Of a DNA stretch of 64,000 nt, positions 24,223 through 37,800 are shown one piece after another. The notes below the pieces were generated by a model. That model did not search any database and was not told where the DNA came from. It saw only the letters and a list, made by a program, of their open reading frames with translations. The position numbers and the translations under genes were made by a program. Each line of letters starts with the position of its first letter. Position 1 is the stretch's first letter. Source of the DNA: Membranipora membranacea (Eukaryota > Bryozoa > Gymnolaemata > Cheilostomatida > Membraniporidae); NCBI GenBank assembly GCA_914767715.1, contig OU612068.1, forward strand, positions 32,612,001 to 32,676,000, in the 5' to 3' direction.

Positions 24223-25275
24223 TAACGATTCATCGCTGGAGTATCCTGCTACAGCATTTATCTCCCCTTTTCCTGTTTCTCTGCCTGCAAACTTGTTCGG
24301 ACAGAATTTAGCTATGTGCGAAGGCTCTCCACACACGTAACATTTTGGGGCCTCCCTTTGACCACTCTTTTCTCCTTTCTCATTCCTCACCTTCTCCGCA
24401 CACGATCTGTAATCATGACCCCCGTAGCGTCCGCATGTCCAACAACCCCGGCCTCTGCCCCGGCCTCTGCTACCTCCACGATCTCTGAATCCTGAACTAA
24501 AATTACTTGCTCCAACCCTGTCTATATCTGCTTGCTCTTTACCAACTGTTGAGTTCTCCTGACTAACTTCAACTAGGTCAACTTCTGAAACAGGCTTAGA
24601 TTCTGCTGACTTGATAATTTTGGCTGCAGCCTGGGCTGATTCATATCTACTGCACATGTTTTTCACCTTGTCTAAAGTTAACTCCTTTTTCAACAGCAGA
24701 TCACCTCTTATCTTATCTACATGCATTCCTTTGATGACAATGAGGGTGTTCATCTCTTCTTCCAATCCGCCCCATCTGCATGTACTGCCACTCCTTTCTA
24801 CCCTTTCTATATACTTGTCTAATCTCTCATCTCTCCTCTGCTCCATGCACAAGAACCTGTGTCTGGTCGCAACTATGTTTTCTCTGCTTGCAAAATGGTT
24901 GTCAAACGCCACTTTCAGTTGCTCATATTGCATGGCATCCACATCACCATCCCATGTCTCAAAGATGTTCATACCATACTCCCCCATGCTATCTAGCAGT
25001 AATGCCGCTTTTCTCTGCTCTCTTTCAAACTTCTCTGCTTGACTATCTTCTGCCTTTCTCCTGGACCTAATTCCACCACTGTCCTTGTATCTCAACCCTG
25101 CACCAATCACAGCTATTTCAAAACGTCTGATAAACTTCCTCCAACATTCCAACTCAGCACCATTCTCCATGCTAAACACTGGAGTCTTAACACTCCTTCC
25201 AAATTTATTGTCCATGTTTGTAACGTGATCAATGTCGGTTATTGATTCAAAGACCTCACTATTCCTCTCTCTCAA
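24220..25275 (-). CDS. Gag polyprotein of Ty3 element
   Basis: 351 aa. The central part is helix-rich, as in Ty3/retroviral capsid regions. The C-terminal part has a Gly/Arg-rich stretch (RGGSRGRGRGRG) and two CCHC zinc knuckles: CWTC...H...C with five residues before His, and the canonical CYVCGEPSHIAKFC. These bind genomic RNA. It ends at UGA (24222-24220) and pol is open in the same frame right after it. Start is the first Met after the PBS/leader. Confidence 0.88.
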   Translation of the reverse strand: MRERNSEVFESITDIDHVTNMDNKFGRSVKTPVFSMENGAELECWRKFIRRFEIAVIGAGLRYKDSGGIRSRRKAEDSQAEKFEREQRKAALLLDSMGEYGMNIFETWDGDVDAMQYEQLKVAFDNHFASRENIVATRHRFLCMEQRRDERLDKYIERVERSGSTCRWGGLEEEMNTLIVIKGMHVDKIRGDLLLKKELTLDKVKNMCSRYESAQAAAKIIKSAESKPVSEVDLVEVSQENSTVGKEQADIDRVGASNFSSGFRDRGGSRGRGRGRGCWTCGRYGGHDYRSCAEKVRNEKGEKSGQREAPKCYVCGEPSHIAKFCPNKFAGRETGKGEINAVAGYSSDESL

Positions 25276-25330
25276 ATATGGCCTCCTCTGCCACTCATTA
25301 GATCAAAACCTTCACTAATACTCTCTAGTT

Positions 25331-25344
25331 TACTTCTGACACCA
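25331..25344 (-). promoter_or_regulatory. tRNA primer-binding site
   Basis: On the minus strand the bases directly inside the 5' LTR read TGGTGTCAGAAGTA. This has the form of a Ty3-type primer-binding site (complement of a tRNA 3' end ...ACACCA). The tRNA species, perhaps tRNA-Leu, is not certain. Confidence 0.7.
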
Positions 25345-25396
25345 TGTAGTGTATTCAACTTACATGAGATATGCTGAGGTGTCCAGTATTGGTACA
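25345..25396 (-). repeat. 5' LTR of Ty3 element (52 bp)
   Basis: Identical to the copy at 20665-20716. It is followed on the element's strand by a primer-binding site that starts with TGG, complementary to the CCA end of a tRNA. ACCTA at 25397-25401 is the right target duplication. Confidence 0.85.
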
Positions 25397-26112
25397 ACCT
25401 ACTGTTGCAATATTCTACAGAACAAGTAATCATTTGTCATCTTATTTCATAGCAAACACCTGTTCTGTTTGATTCAGGCCAAATAGTGCAGCATTTGCAA
25501 ATTTGGTTTTGTTTTGCGTTGAACTATTCGATTTACTGATATTATCCTCAACCTGTATATAAACATATTTATTGTGAGCAAAATGTGCACAAAAATAAAG
25601 TCGAGCGGCTATAATTAGTCAATGGGTGTGGTCAAAAATGCACTTGATGTATATTGAGTGAGAAAATTATATTGTTCTCACATCCAGGACTAGACTTTTG
25701 ATTCTGAACAGAGTGAAGGAAATATTTTTGTCGATGATATTGAATTTTATATTTTGTTTTCTGAGTAATAAAGTATTTGATGGTCATAATAAATGTTTTC
25801 AACCATAAAGTTGTATCTAATTAAGAACAAGACAAGCATCTGATCCAAATGTTTAGAGAGAATTTTTATAGCACCAAAAAAAGTAAAGTATGGTGGATCT
25901 TTATGATTTCACATTTATCATAGCATACTGTACAAAGAAAGAAAGAAAACGCTAATAGTAGTATATCAGAAAAAAAGTATACTATTATAGCGGTAGTTGT
26001 AAGTAAGAGACAAGCGCAATCACATATAATTTGTACCCAGTTAGTTATCTTTACATAGGGATTTTTTATTCTTGAATAAATCACATCGTAACATATCATC
26101 ATCATCATGTCA

Positions 26113-29100
26113 TCAATTCAAAATAAAGTGTATAACAATACTAGTACATGCTAAAATAAACAGGATCTGTGACTTATTTTGTCCTTCACTCGCAGAGCGA
26201 AAGGATAGTAGAGTTCCATTACCTGTCTCCACAATGTTATCAGCACCTGAATTAAAAAATTAAGAATAGAATATTTCAGTTCAGCAACATCAACCCAGCA
26301 GTTCATGATAATTCATGAGAATAGTGATAGTCTATAATAATAATAATAATAAAGTTTATTTATGATTTCTAAGCGTTGTACATGTGTTAAAAGGATAATA
26401 TAGAAACATATACTATGAAATAAGCCTGTTGCTGGTAAAATAAATAAAATTGATTAAAATTTTGTTATCATAAAAATAATTAAAGAGATGAGATAAAAAG
26501 ATGAAAGATAAGATAAGATAATTATAACCTACAAGTGGCAACTGCCCAGCACCTAAAAATCAACTATAAAACCTACATATATGGGGTATAAGCTTCCCGG
26601 AAAAGATGCGTTTTTAACTGTGACTTAAATGAGGAGGCGGAAGAGAGATCGCGAAGGTAAGATGGTAGGGAGTTCCATACATCTGGTAAAGTGGAATTAA
26701 CGGATCTACCACTCACTGTTTTTAGCCTACATTTATAATTGCTCACAAGAGTGTTGGCTAAGTTGAAACGAGTGGTTCGGGCATGCTAGAAGTGGATGAC
26801 TAGAAGTTGTGAAAGATTGAGAAATGTAGGAAGGAATGATATGGGGATGATGGACGGTTTTATGAGCCATAATTGATATTTTGAATTTTGATCTGGACCT
26901 GATGGGTAGCCAGTGCAGTTTAACCCTGGCTTCAGTGGCTGATGAATAGTGGTTTGTACCTGTGATACATTTGGAGCATTTGAATGATTTGGAGACGTTG
27001 ATTAAAAGGTTGATTTTTTTTTTTTTAACTTTGTTGGCATAATTTTCATTCGATTAAAGGTTGATTGTCAGGTAATGCGTAGAAAAATGAGTTACAGAAA
27101 TCAAGCCTGCTTGTTATGAATGCATGTATGAGTGTGGAAAACCGGCTTTCAGGAATAAAGGTTCTGATTGATTTTAGTCGTTTTAGTTGAAAGAAACATG
27201 ATTTTCGAACATCACTGACGTGAGCATGAAAATCTAACTTAGAGTCCATGATCACGCCAAGATTACAAACAGTGGCTGAAGGAGGAACAGAGACATGATC
27301 AGTTAATTTGAGTGATGGAAATGAGGATGATTGTTTATTGCGTGAAAGTGGAATGAATTGAGTCTTTGCGGGATTAAGTTTCAAAGGGCTGTTTTCCATG
27401 AAGGAGGAGATGATCGAAAAAGCCTGCTTGACTCTTGACCTTGCTGTTATTTCATTGTTGATGGATTCACTCTCACCGAAACTCACCCAGAACTGGGTGT
27501 CATCAGCATGCATGTGACATTTCACCCCGATATTATCAAGTAGACTAGGTAATGAGGCCATCACACAATTAAACAAAATAGGACCAAGTACGCTGCATTG
27601 AGGCACACCTACATTTCAAGGCACAGGATCAGATAACTCACTGTTGATTTTTACTCTGAAAAAGCGATCGGTGAGATATGATTTTATCCACCTGAGAACA
27701 GAACCGCCGACCACGAATTTAGAAGAGAGCAAGGAAAGGAGATGTTCATGAGAAATAGTGTCAAAGGCTGCTGACAAATCAAGGAGAATCAAGAACACTG
27801 TGCGCCCACGATCTAGCTGCTGGCATACAGACGAATGGACATGCTGCAGAGCTGTCTGCACGCTATATCTATGCTAAGAGAATATTTTTGATGTCTGGCA
27901 AAACCAAAATAGTTTGATTGCCACTCTGTTTTTTTGATGCAGTGTCAGGATTGAATCATAAAATATGACGACCAGATATTCCTCGATTTCATTAGTGTCA
28001 CTGGTGATGTGATATGGACGTAACCCTCTACAATCATCAATATCTTGTGTCAGCAGGGAATTGGGGACAAACCAAAATTAAACTGGTCTGGTATCAGCTT
28101 GCTTCAACTCCTTGGTAATAATATTATCAATGTTCAGCATGAGTGGGCATTTAAAATTGATAATTTACCTGCAGTATCACGGGAATAGTGTATATATTTA
28201 CGGACAGGTAAACAATCAAAGTCTACTTGTAGGTATTTATATATCTTGTGACACGGGTCTCCGAATGTTTGATCTGAGACATCAAGAGAACAGATTGTCT
28301 TCCCTTCACATAATTCTCTCACTATCTCTGTAGCACCCTCCGAATAACACCTTTATAAACATAAACCATAATTGTATAAACACATCACTCAGGTACGCCT
28401 ATCGCTTGTTCTGCTAAATAACTTTACAGGTTTACAAATTCCATGAGTCCGAGGTGAAATGCACTGCCTCTGATCATACCTGGCCCTTATACGCAATTGA
28501 TTTTAAATCTAGTGACAGTAAATGCAGAACTGAGTTTTTTTGAACAAGCAGACAGGTTTCATATAAAGAAAACAACATTAATTTAATACCTGGTATTATT
28601 GTGCATGGCATCGAGGTTGTAGAAATGCCTGCATGTATACGGATTCGTTCTCCCATAGTTGGCATGTTTCACAACCATTAAGTGATTGGTAGGGCAGCTC
28701 AGACTTGTGTTTTGTAGCTCACATATTACATTATCTTCTACAAAAATAGAGAGAGACTTGTATTGATGTTGAGTAATATGACCAGAGCGGGACACATTCT
28801 GCCGTATTAGGCTGATCTTGATACAAGGGACAATCGTCTGGTTTTATATCCCAGTCAGGATTGAAGTAGTCACAGTAACCACATTCTTGAATAAATTGAT
28901 GACATTCAAGCTGATTGCCCATCGGTGGATAACATTTTTGCAATATAAAGTGCTTGGTCTGCGTGCGGGCATTTTTATATTGTTTCTGGAGTGCTGCTGC
29001 TGTAAAAATGTGCAAACATCCCTAATTTTGGATATGACTGATGCCGGTCTAACCAATCAAGTTACTCTGGAGGGTGAGACTAACCTTTACCACAGAAGAC

Positions 29101-30015
29101 TTCTTTACCGCCCACATAGTGCTGGGCCACACAGCCCCCACAGTAATTATTTATACATATAGCATCAGGATAAGACTCGCATTGTGTGTTGAACAGTCTC
29201 TGCGCTAAAATTTGAAGTTTAATAATTAATATTCCTTCCAGTAACACAAGCATAAGATATTTGCATGAATTGCATGTAAGCAGGTATTGTGTTGTTCTTA
29301 GTGCCCTTTATTTCAAGCAAACTTTTAATAAAATGAGCAAAACAAAGCCTTGCAAGATATTTTCTAAAATTTCTTCTTGTGCATCTACTAATGATACAGG
29401 ACAAAATCTCCACAAACCTTTACAAGGGGAGACGATGGAGCAGTCAACATAAGGTTTATCTTTAGGGCACTGTGAGGGTCTGACTCTCAGCTGAGCTCTC
29501 AGCTCTCTCTCCTCACTACCAGCTGTCATGGAGTGCTGTTTTTTGCTGCTAGCCTGCTTCGATGCTGAAACTGGAAAATTCATTGAAAACAAATATTATG
29601 CTTTGCGAGTTTTGTGCTAGGACAACTTGTGACAGCATACAAGAAAACTTTGACTAACCACAATACAATAACCTTTTACAACCTAAAATACAAAACATTT
29701 CTTACAGGAGATTGAACTCACATAATCCTGAAAAAACATACACACGCGTAAAACTGCGTTGATGATTGTCACCGAGGAGTAATAATCAGGTAAATGCATA
29801 GATTATAAGTAACTAAATTCCGGCTAGGTTTTTTATTGCGGTTCCTGTTGAAATTTTCATAGCAAACCAAAGATAATTCTCATAGAAACCTCATAGCTTC
29901 TCATTTTATGACATAGTATTTCTTATCAGCGTGAAATCTCAAATGCTTTCTTTACAATGATTTAAAACTTACCTGCAATATATACGACTAAGTATAACCA
30001 TTGCAAAGTCCTCAT
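26113..30015 (-). CDS. Secreted or GPI-anchored SUEL/rhamnose-type lectin-domain protein
   Basis: Exons on the minus strand: 30015-29973 (signal peptide, MRTLQWLYLVVYIAG), 29570-29418, 29204-29085, 28999 to about 28800, 28737-28590, 28350-28169, 26246-26113. Phases agree except at the fourth/fifth exon junction, where the donor is unclear. After a Ser/Lys-rich stretch come two small Cys-rich modules (YPDAICINNYCGGC; ECHQFIQECGYCDYF). An SUEL galactose/rhamnose-binding domain follows (VICELQNTSLSC, ANYGR, then TFGDPCHKIYKYLQVDFDC). The last exon ends in a hydrophobic stretch of about 15 residues with no cytoplasmic tail (ILFILACTSIVIHFILN), which fits a GPI signal or tail anchor. Estimated length is about 320 aa. 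Likely an extracellular carbohydrate-binding protein; ligand unknown. Confidence 0.75.
26320..27880 (-). mobile_element. CR1/L2-like non-LTR retrotransposon relic, 5'-truncated
   Basis: On the minus strand 27861-27616 encodes LDLSAAFDTISHEHLL (RT motif with the first catalytic Asp) and 27606-27046 continues in the same frame after one UGA. It has VLGPILF, a catalytic box HADD where YADD is usual, and the LGVIMDSKLDF thumb motif. Degraded frame with LHWLPIRSRSKF continues to about 26600. The 3' end is a (TTA)n-type tail near 26334-26352, typical of CR1/L2-like elements. Stops and shifts make it inactive. It lies in the last intron of the lectin gene, same strand. Confidence 0.8.
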
Positions 30016-31834
30016 GCTGAACTGCGGCTGTCAATTAGGTATTATATTAAGCTGCTACCCTCCATAAATGTCACAAACCTAAATGATCCAGCTCCTGCAA
30101 AGTTCAGTTGATTTGGTAAAGTTTGTTGTTTTGATTGCCGCACTATGTTGGTATATAAAGGCTCATTATTCATGAATCCAATCAATATGTACAACAGTCG
30201 GAATCTTTTTATGTCACCCAACCGTGGGAACTCTTTGTGATAGAGTATTCAACCAGAAGCCCAGATGCTCTCCCAAAACTTCACAATTAAAATCAAAGAT
30301 GCACATTGTTCACACCTCCCATTTAATCTAAATTTATTACTCAATATTGTCAGTACTTATAATATTTGCTATTGTGATACAGTTAGATGTTACTGTGATT
30401 ACAAAGCAGCGATCATGACTATGTAGGGCAGCGAACTCATGATTGGCTCCAATACCAATTCTGTCACATATATTGGGACAGTCCTGGTGCAAGCCCCAGG
30501 CTTCCATTTTTGCATAAAACTAATATTTAATACCGACTCACTCATTTCATACAAGGGCAAGATCCCCTCACCTTGAGGGGATCGATGCTCAGTCTCGTAG
30601 ACTGATATTGCACTTGGTCTGCAAATGTTATAAAACAGGTACTAAAATATGTTGCACAACTCATTTCCTCAAAATATCCTAATCTTAAAAAAATGATATG
30701 TAGAACAATTTTATGAACAGCTTGATCACTATTGGTGGGCCAACCCCAAAAACTTTTAATTTCCCGGGCAGCCATTTTGCACAAACACAAATGATGTTGC
30801 TATTGTGTTTCTATTTTCCGATCAATGGCTAATAAACTTCTGTAATTAAGTGTCAGTGACTCGGTGTGTTTCATCTTCTTGTTCTATTGTTCTAAAATCA
30901 CAGCCCAATATTCATCTCCTCATCGCATCATGTACAAGTGTTCCCAATAAGTTTGGTCAATTTCAGACAGGTGCTGTGACTCCCAACAAAATCATCAGAA
31001 ATGAGTGATGAGAAAATTCCTGATTGTTTGCATATCCTTACAAAAAGTATGTTTATCTATTAATGCTTTTACTATTCAGTCTAACGAGTGACAATTGATA
31101 CACAGCATCACGCCTTTTGTTTCAAGGATGAGAAGAAGTTTTTAATAAAATTCTTCCAAGTTTCCCAGATAAAATTGTTTATCTTTGTGCTTTCAATATT
31201 CTCGGTAACCAAGGGAAATAAGAAATTGTGTGCTGCATCTTATGCGCAGCTTTGTTAATGTATAGTCTTGCATTTTCATTATCAAACCAACTAAGAAATT
31301 ATGCCAAGATATGAGTAGAAAAAGAGCGCCTTATCATAGGAATTATAGATCTCTCAAGCATTCATATTATGCTGATAATATTATTCAAAGTCATAAATAT
31401 TAGAAAATCTTCATAAATTGCAAACTTGATAATCAAAATCAACTCTCGCCTTACTAAAATTGAGTTGAGATCTGTTGTGATTTTGTTTTTGCATCACAAT
31501 TAAAAACACTTTCACGCGATTGTTCTGAGGAAGCAAAGAGGTAGAAATTTATTATCAAAGTCAATTGCCCTTGCTATATAAGTAGAAAAAATCAATAATA
31601 ATTCCAAAAATTCCGCCAAAAAAATCAACTAAGGCTCCAATTTAGGAGGCAAGAATCAGATTTTTATATGTATGAATACAATTTGTGTAAAAATATATTT
31701 AGCTGGAGATATAAAGAAGCACATCTTAAGATAGACTGAGGACTGATAGTGGAATGAGTGGAGAGTATCTATATACGTGAAGGTAAATATCAGTATTAAC
31801 GAGAATAGAACTTAGGTGATGGCGACAGAGAATA
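30016..31834. other. Intergenic region between lectin gene and DSTYK
   Basis: AT-rich, no exon-like ORF found. It should contain the lectin promoter and the DSTYK 3' UTR. No repeat family was recognised. Confidence 0.4.
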
Positions 31835-34800
31835 TTAATTTCTCCTGCTCCGTCGCGATGATTGTTTCCTGGCTCCCTCGGTTGGTGCTACATTCTTAGC
31901 CGCTATCAAATCTGGCTTGTCGTTGTATCTAAAATACAGAATAATTGCTGTGTGACAACAACAATTAGCACACAAGAATGACCGGAAAATATACCACTGT
32001 GGTTTGGTTACCAGTGTCAACGCTTCATTTAACTTGCACTGATGGGAAATTTGGCAGCCCCATCTTCGTGATAGTAAATACTTAATACACACTCTGCTCG
32101 TCATTTCTGTTTTATCGGTTAAGTTATATTACAGTTATGAGAGAAACTAACGGAGCTGTACTGGACAAGTGGAATGGGAAGGGAGCAATTAGTATGCAGG
32201 CAAAGTGGATCAAATATGGTCTAGTGCAGCACCTGTAGGCGATATAGATAATAATAACATACACACCTGTCATATATAGATAATAGAGTTTCCTCCACTG
32301 TTCCTGTCAGAGGTCTTTTAGCGGGGAGAGAATCCCAACATTGTGACATCAGCTCCCAACAATCCTCATCAAACAACGGAATCCTCTCTGGTCTTAAGCC
32401 TGGTGAATTAAAAGTAAGTATGACCATTATTACTGTGTCATATTTGACAAATCAAGGCTTGAAGTCTAGGATTGTGAAAGATAGGGGTGAAAATTAACAT
32501 CACACTGTGTATTATCTCATTTGATAGAAAACTTTTATTGAATTAAATAATTCCGTAAGATCTTCTCACCTTTTTTAACCGAGTTGAATAGTTGATCTTT
32601 ACTGCTGCACTGTTCAAAATTGAGAGGAAGTCTCACGTGCCCTGCGCACACATACCAAAACAGTATACCTGAAATATGTGTGAAACATACATCATAATGG
32701 ATTATCAAAAACGCTATCTCTCATATTACATCAGTATCAGGTTCTAAAAATCCTCTACTTCACCGTAGGAATATACTATTTCCTTGATCTTAGACAAATT
32801 TATTATACTTGATAGCAGAATTTTGTATTTAACCAGACTTTAATCCTAGAAAGTAACCAAACCCTACCCTTATTATCGCGAATTCTCTTCCACTCCCTCT
32901 TTTAAATCCCATTTGAAAACCCATCTATTCTGTGATGCCTATACCCCGTATCTCAGGGTTTTATAGTGATTTTTTAGGATGAGCAGTAGCCACTTTTAGG
33001 ATTTATTTATCTTATCATCATGTTTTCTCATCGCACTAATATTTTAATGATGAACCTTTTCCATTCATTTTATCAGCTACAGGCTTACTTATAACACCTA
33101 AAAATCATTGCTTCTAAACAATTTTATTACGCGTTTTATGAATGAACTTTTTTTTATTATTATTATTATTAGATACTATTGTGTGAATAGAGTGTGTCGA
33201 TTGGAACTTCCAAGGGAGCGTGACAAAAGAAACGGAAAAAACACACTCAATGACCATGCTGTCAGCGTCCATATACTTTTTCTGCTTTTATGTGGTCAAC
33301 TAAAAACGCATGAGGTACCATTGGTGAGCCCAACATCAAACGAATCTTAATTGCCTTGTATTGCCGTCACTACATTATAGATTTTAATTAGCAGTGTCCT
33401 CAATATTGATTTCGATACAAGGGGGACGCCTGGTAGAACGCAAAATAATCACATTATCTTTGAGGTGGTTGACAGAATTAAGGCATCTTCAGGTAAACAA
33501 GATAATCTATCACTTAAAATCAGTCAAGAAGTAGCAGAGAAATTGATTTGGTGTCTCATTTTACAAAGATTGATTTTGACAATGCGCTTCTGAGAAGAAG
33601 ATTCCGACTGCAAAAAACTTGGTCGGATTTTCAATTATTATTCAGTCCTTTTAATTTTTTTTTTAAATAAATATATTGGCATTATAATATTTTTCAAGAA
33701 AAAAAATTATTTTCGTTTTGTGCGAAAAGAAGAAATGTTACATACATCAATAAATAACTCAGAATTTAACATACCGAAAGCGTAGACATCTACTGAGTTA
33801 TCGTAGTAGCCAGTGAAGAGCTCAGGAGCCATGTGTATAGGTGTGCCTACAATACTTCCTGACATCATAGCCTCAGGTTTACAGAATCCTAAATCTGTGA
33901 TCTTACCTCGCTCCAGCCCATCCTCCTTAGATAACTAAATCAGAAAATTTATGACTATGACTAGCAAATCATGGACGAGCCGTTTATTTTTGAGAAAAGA
34001 GTGCTCAGAATCATTCAATTTTTTTAAAAGTGGAAAAATAAGTACACTACACCATCCCGAAAAATTATGAATGTGGCACTGGTATGGCTCAAAAATGCAG
34101 TTATATATCAAAGTTTAATTCTCTATCGTATATTTCAGTAGTTAATTTGACAGCAACAAATCGAAAGATTTACAATAACATAAACTTACCAATACATTTT
34201 TAAGTTTGATATCCCGATGTACTAATCCTTGACTATGTAGGAATCTGATACCTTCTATCACATCGATGGCTACTTGTAACCTGTACGTGAGACAAGAAAG
34301 TGGAGATTCAGACATGCAGTATTTGTTCTATTTGTATTCTGTTATAAAGAGATTATAAACACTTTTATCGGCTCTAATCTCTCATAAATATTCTGGCAAT
34401 ATGTCATTTTATCGAAGATTCCTTCAAACATTCATTTTGGTAGGATAGAGGCACAATTGTGTGACATATAGCTGTGGACAGTCAATCTTTGAGCGATAAC
34501 ATGTGTCATAGAGTACACTATTTTTGAGGTTTCCTGGCCCGGTATCGGAAATCATTTTGTAGCTTTGCATTAGAGAGCAATATTTGTTCCGTTGTGATCA
34601 TAGATATAAAAACAAAGTAGCTATCATATTATTGGATAGACAGGAGCACACAATGACCAATCTAACTCCTTTTCTATCTATGCAGCTTTTCCTTAATTTC
34701 CTTCTTGATGCAGGGAAATATTAAAATTTATGAAAAAATTTGTTAAATAAAGGTCTAGACACAGAATATTTGGAGATATCTATGGAAGATATTTTGGCCA

Positions 34801-37800
34801 ACCATAAAATATCTGGCCACAGGCGCATTAAAATGCAGTATATTGGTATTATTTTTTATAAAATGGAAAATAGTAAATAAAATTTACCTGTTCATCCAAT
34901 CAAAGCCACTTTTGATTGCTGTGTAAAAATCTCTGTTCATTCTCTCCATGATAATAAGAACAGCAGGAGTTGTTCCCCCTCCATAGGCGTAATCTATCAC
35001 AGACCCTTGTAATCCAATCAACCTATCATGCTCCGGTACGTTCCTTTTTAGTGGAAACAGAAGAAGGATCTCATGCTAAGCAAGTCTACGAGTGGGTGAA
35101 ATTTTGTTGTGTGGAAGGTGGCATACATTTGTTTCTGTCACGGTGAATTCTGACCAGCTAAGATGGTGTACATTCTAAAATACTACTACTTGTCACTGGT
35201 ATAATATATAGGCATATGCTCTTCATTGTGTTTTTTGGTGCCTCATTGCGAAAATATAAACACAACAGACGAGGACAAAGAATGTACATTATATATTCAG
35301 ACTGTTTGGACATACTTAGTATAATAGAACTCCAGAGCTAAATCGTTCAGATGTTTCTCATCTGGAGGTACGACTGATTTTATAGCACAAGGCCGGATCC
35401 CTGCCCACTCATCACATGAGTACACAACTCCATACTGCCCTCGTCCGATCTCTCTACCACATACAGGCATTCCTGTAGGAATACACAAAAAACTATGTCA
35501 GTAATGTATTTGAAGGATTGATGATCAAGGTAATGTGTGATAGAGTAAGCAAAAAAACTGCGGTATGATCCTTCAAATTAATAGGATCAGGCAAAAAATG
35601 AGAAGAAATTGAAATCCTATCGATCCGAATGATTATCAGTATGAAGAGTTTAGAATAGCCATGAGAATCATGGACATAAGAATGACAAATAAACAATGTT
35701 AATCAATAGAGACAACAGGATCGTCGTTGATTTTGGCTAAACTCAACTCGACTAAAAGTACAGGCTGGGTACCAGAGTGTGCTGCAGACAGACAGACAGA
35801 CACAGGTGAGGTGAGAAATTGTTATATTATGAGGATGTTTCATACTTTCTTGAGCATTCTATGCTTCCTATGTGCAATCAAATGTGAGGAGAGTCTGAGT
35901 CGAGTGTATTTTCTTTAGTTTCAACTAATGATCTAGGGAAGGAGCAAAACTTTTTATCAGACGTCATCACACCATAAACTGCTCTTACAAGCCTCCACAA
36001 AAGATCAAAACATTTAGAGAACAACCATCATAAAACCAAACTCAAATAACATTTTTTTGTTGTAGATACACGACTCACCATACATAATAAGATCACGTAG
36101 ACTAGCACTCTCCATGGCAAGCTTGGCGACTTTAGGCGCGTGGATCTTACGTAGTTTCTGTTGTCTATCGCCGGCCTTCTCCAGTCGACCAGAGTGATGT
36201 AACTCCAGTCTCTTCATAGCCTGAGTAAAGTTATCATGTGACTGCTTTAATTTGTCCCTGAACTGTTCACCTATTACCTTCGCTAGTCTGTAACATATAG
36301 GCAATCAGTGAGACATCCATATAAGACACGCGTATAAACTACTGACGGATGAAGATCGCAGCCATATTGCTGATGCGGATATAGGTTGCCTGCTCTTGCA
36401 TTTGCAAAGTCGAAAAATCTCTCTGAATTGAAAACATATTAGATTTTACATGTACTGAAAATTTAATGACTAAGTCATATTCTAGTTCTATAGTATATAC
36501 CTGTTTTCGTTGAGCTTATCCAGCATGTCGTTAGCAGTTTTCTCTTTCCATGTTTGATCTAATGTAGGCTGAGCATTCCAGGGAAGTGACTGAATCAACT
36601 ACAATAGATAGATGACTAGCTCATGAACCAACAAGCTGTAAGATATTTTAGGACACAGAAATGTTGACCAATTACTAAACATACAAATCACAATGTATTG
36701 TGTAAAAACTTAAGTGTGGTGTGATTGAGTTTACATTTCTCAGGTTTTCATATCATGTTGGCGAACCCTGATGCATAATCACAGGGATGTTGAAAGGCCA
36801 AACTATATTTAATAAAAGCCTCATCAACATATAAAAATGTGCGGTCGCGAGCTTAAGCCTCACCATTACCTGTTTCATCTTGTCGACGAGATGTCGTAGG
36901 ACAGTATTTCCAGGATTGATTTGTATATTTATTTGGTAAGCAGCGTTGAGTATCTGTCTGAGCGCTGATGTGGCAGCATTTCCTTCTTTACTGACGGAGC
37001 CATTTATGACTTGGTTCTCTTTATCTTGTTGTTCTAGTGAATCTATACATCGCGTTAGTGTACCTGTTAACACAATTACTATCTCACTTAATTTGACTAA
37101 GAAATAAGCACATACAGGTAAAACTAACATCACATCATTCAATGCAGTGCTCAAACAACTCCTTTAATCATATGCCTGCAAAAATAATTATTTAAACCAC
37201 TCAAAATTAATGCATTTATCACAATAGTACCCTTTGCAAGTTTATATGGATATGTTGTAAATATGTATTCGGTCCCAAATGGCAACATCCGCAGAGATAA
37301 ATACCATTCACCAATATGACCAATGATCTTGGTATTGTGAGCTCAGGATAGAAACCAATAACTTGAGTTGGTAACTTGGCTTTAAATTATTGCCGGCACA
37401 GATTTGATAACTTTATATTTTCAAAGGAGTATGTTGAACCCACTAAGAACAGATATTATACTGGAATGTCAATTCTTTCGCTGTTCTCTATCACATACCG
37501 ATGTAAGATTCCCTGAGTATATTTATAGAGTCGACTAGTTTGCCGGCTATCTCATGATTTAGTCTGCCCACAACGAGTTCTCTGATTTGTCCGTTACAGA
37601 TTCTGAGATCTCGAGCAGTAGCCACATGTAACTCATCGTTAATATTCACTCCTAAATAGAGAAAATGATGATCATGAGTCATACATTGTCTAATCTACTG
37701 AATAGAAAACATTATGATATAATACAAACTGGTTCATTTATGATAAGATATACACTAGACAGCACAAAGGAAACAGACAGAATCTTATCATTTACTTCCT

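Larger units (their letters stand above)
20665..25396 (-). mobile_element. Ty3/gypsy LTR retrotransposon, apparently intact, with 52-bp LTRs
   Basis: The element of about 4.73 kb is bounded by identical 52-bp direct repeats that read TG...CA, and by a 5-bp duplication ACCTA. On the coding (minus) strand the order is 5' LTR, a primer-binding site beginning TGGTGTCAGAAGT directly inside the LTR, gag with two zinc knuckles, in-frame UGA, pol (protease, RT, RNase H, integrase), a purine-rich ACAAAGGAG before the 3' LTR. Domain order PR-RT-RH-IN is that of Ty3/gypsy (Metaviridae). Identical LTRs and uninterrupted frames suggest a recent insertion. No env-like ORF is present. Confidence 0.92.

Noticed and set aside
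24611-25070. Plus-strand ORFs of 96-143 aa over the gag region
   Set aside because: Shadows of the minus-strand gag frame; low-complexity Ser/Leu/Cys-rich translations with no family features.
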